From contig JAVJTE010000008.1 of assembly GCA_040219025.1 (NCBI GenBank), positions 40,597 to 104,596 of the forward strand: a stretch of 64,000 nucleotides of DNA. Reading direction: 5' to 3'. Shown piece by piece: positions 62,659 to 64,000 of this stretch. This DNA comes from HT1-32 sp040219025 (lineage in GTDB: Bacteria > Pseudomonadota > Alphaproteobacteria > Rhodospirillales > HT1-32). Below the pieces are notes generated by a model. That model did no database searches. It was not told the DNA's origin and saw nothing but the letters and a program-made list of their open reading frames with translations. Position numbers and translations under genes: made by a program. Each line of letters begins with the position of its first letter. The first letter of the stretch is position 1.

Positions 62659-62919
62659 TCAGTCATCGAGTTTTATGATTAGAAGCCCGGTGACCACTAG
62701 AAGCACTTCAATCGGCATGTCGTTGATGAACGCTAAGGCCTTCAGGACGCCTTGCCAGTCAGTGTCGAACCAGAGTGTTAAACCAAAGCCATTAAGATCA
62801 AGGCTTGGAATAAAACCGTAACGCAGCCAATGGTACGCGCGATATGCTAAGCACAAAGCTGGCGCGAATAACATTGTGCCTAGCACCAATGCCATCATGA
62901 TAAATCCATGAACGCCCAT
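62659..62919 (-). CDS. small membrane protein of unknown function
   Basis: An 86-residue protein on the opposite strand with two hydrophobic segments (about 5-27 and 68-83) and an aromatic-rich loop between them. More AT-rich than the genes to the left. No family recognised. Confidence 0.55.
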   Translation of the reverse strand: MGVHGFIMMALVLGTMLFAPALCLAYRAYHWLRYGFIPSLDLNGFGLTLWFDTDWQGVLKALAFINDMPIEVLLVVTGLLIIKLDD

Positions 62920-63046
62920 CTTACTCCCAAACTGCCGTACGACCCTTAAAAACTCCCCCTATCCCAGATGAACTCGTTAATCAATGCCATGAGATGAAGG
63001 TTCTGCTATAAGAATCGATATGTTGAGGCGTTGATGGAACGGTACC

Positions 63047-63811
63047 ATGCGTATTGTCAGAGACTGGCTATTGCCTTTAGTTCTTATGATAATAACAGCT
63101 ATTTTTTTGTTAATCGCCATTGGTACAGACAGTATTCATCAGACTAATTATTACATTGATGAGCAGCCTGCAGCGAATATGGACTCTGAGGAACGTTCAC
63201 TGGCTATATCGCGTGGAGGAAAAATCATATTTTACGAAGTGTTTTTTCAAAAGTTTCACATAAAAGGAAAAGGATATGATTTATTTTTGATTATGATTCT
63301 ACCTGCAGCCTTAGTGTTTTTTTCTATAAGATGTTGGATAGCATCTGGTGACTTAACGAGAAGCCGTCAGGGGAGAATGATAGTCGTCCTGTGCGTTCTT
63401 CTGTTTATTGGAGACTTAGTGGCAAGGTCAGTTTCAGCACCAAAAATATACAATTCCAGTGTTGTTGATGCCCAAGAAAGAGGTTTGATTGATGGTTTAA
63501 GGCGAAGTGCTTCAGAAATAAATAAAAAAGCACCTTACGTCGTAGATGAGTTGACAATATTGCTACGCCAAGAAGTGAGAGGGTTGACCATAACAACCTA
63601 CTTCAAGGTTAATGTAATGAAGTCTCAGGTCACGCAGGAGTTGATGTCACAAACGAAAACAGAAATTATCTCTGAGAGATGCAAGCTTGCATCTATACAT
63701 CTCGGCTACGAGGGAGGAGTGGTTTCTGTATATGATTACGTAGATGCTAATAATATGCCGTTGATGAGGTTTTCAATTGATGAACAAGTGTGCGCATCAA
63801 TTTTAGGATAA
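63047..63811 (+). CDS. AT-rich membrane protein with C-terminal soluble domain
   Basis: A 254-residue protein with three hydrophobic helices (about 7-27, 78-99, 109-127), then a 120-residue soluble domain (EINKKAPYVVDELTILLRQEVRGLTITTYFKVNV ... ) ending VCASILG. The domain order resembles proteins with a short periplasmic or cytoplasmic sensor, but none is recognised. The DNA is clearly AT-rich compared with the rest of the window. Its position at the far end of the element is typical of cargo. Confidence 0.7.
   Translation: MRIVRDWLLPLVLMIITAIFLLIAIGTDSIHQTNYYIDEQPAANMDSEERSLAISRGGKIIFYEVFFQKFHIKGKGYDLFLIMILPAALVFFSIRCWIASGDLTRSRQGRMIVVLCVLLFIGDLVARSVSAPKIYNSSVVDAQERGLIDGLRRSASEINKKAPYVVDELTILLRQEVRGLTITTYFKVNVMKSQVTQELMSQTKTEIISERCKLASIHLGYEGGVVSVYDYVDANNMPLMRFSIDEQVCASILG

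Positions 63812-64000
<189 letters not shown>

Overview
The window looks like a chromosome segment of a high-GC alphaproteobacterium, probably Rhodospirillales-like; this is inferred from gene families, not from a search. Pointers are the aroA-cmk-rpsA-sppA-ihfB-lapA run beside a TIGR02300 protein, a CarD regulator, a DUF938 methyltransferase, FdxA ferredoxin, glnK-amtB pairs, a DctPQM TRAP transporter and a fused CbiG-CobJ protein. The last 34 bases are a homopolymeric G run that is almost certainly not biological.

Layout. 1-1065: mtaB (partial) and dapF. 1170-11517: a GntR/FCD regulator and a nine-gene minus-strand catabolic operon (GST, TRAP dctP-dctQ-dctM, aldehyde dehydrogenase, two tandem Old Yellow Enzymes, a CPRC peroxiredoxin-like protein, a ThDP enzyme). 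A shared ATGCCAGTAT motif lies upstream of gntR and twice upstream of the first operon gene, so these genes probably form one regulon for import and oxidation of an unidentified carboxylate. 11752-14260: cobI and cbiG-cobJ of cobalamin synthesis. 14749-16717: a hydratase and a membrane diguanylate cyclase.

17042-22905 is an integrative element in tRNA-Ala(GGC), bounded by identical 45-bp direct repeats. It carries a tyrosine integrase, an AlpA-like excisionase, two XRE regulators, a rolling-circle (HUH) Rep, a helix-turn-helix protein and an AT-rich membrane protein of unknown function. The att core lies inside the 3' end of the integrase frame. Excision is therefore predicted to replace the last integrase residue by a 45-residue tail.

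22995-57873 is mostly core genome: translation and aromatic synthesis genes, patatin, hydroxybutyrate dehydrogenase, VOC dioxygenase, CarD, FdxA, TerB, UbiH, glnK and two ammonium transporters (two sigma-54-like promoters), TauD, FtsK, MarR-hydantoinase, a parvulin, ArgJ, a 2-hydroxyacid dehydrogenase, SH3/TRIC/Fe-S genes, NnrU, PhyH, Sel1, pirin and a threonine-synthase-like enzyme. Palindromic intergenic repeats are present at 14.6, 43.2 and 50.0 kb.

From 58130 to the right edge lies one end of a second integrated element. It begins in a truncated tRNA-Arg 3' half and carries an unrelated integrase, an AlpA-like protein, small proteins coupled by 4-bp overlaps, a second HUH-like protein, two genes overlapping in different frames, and AT-rich membrane proteins. 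The most interesting themes are the two tRNA-targeting elements that pair a tyrosine integrase with a HUH nuclease, and the integrase tail that depends on the integration state.
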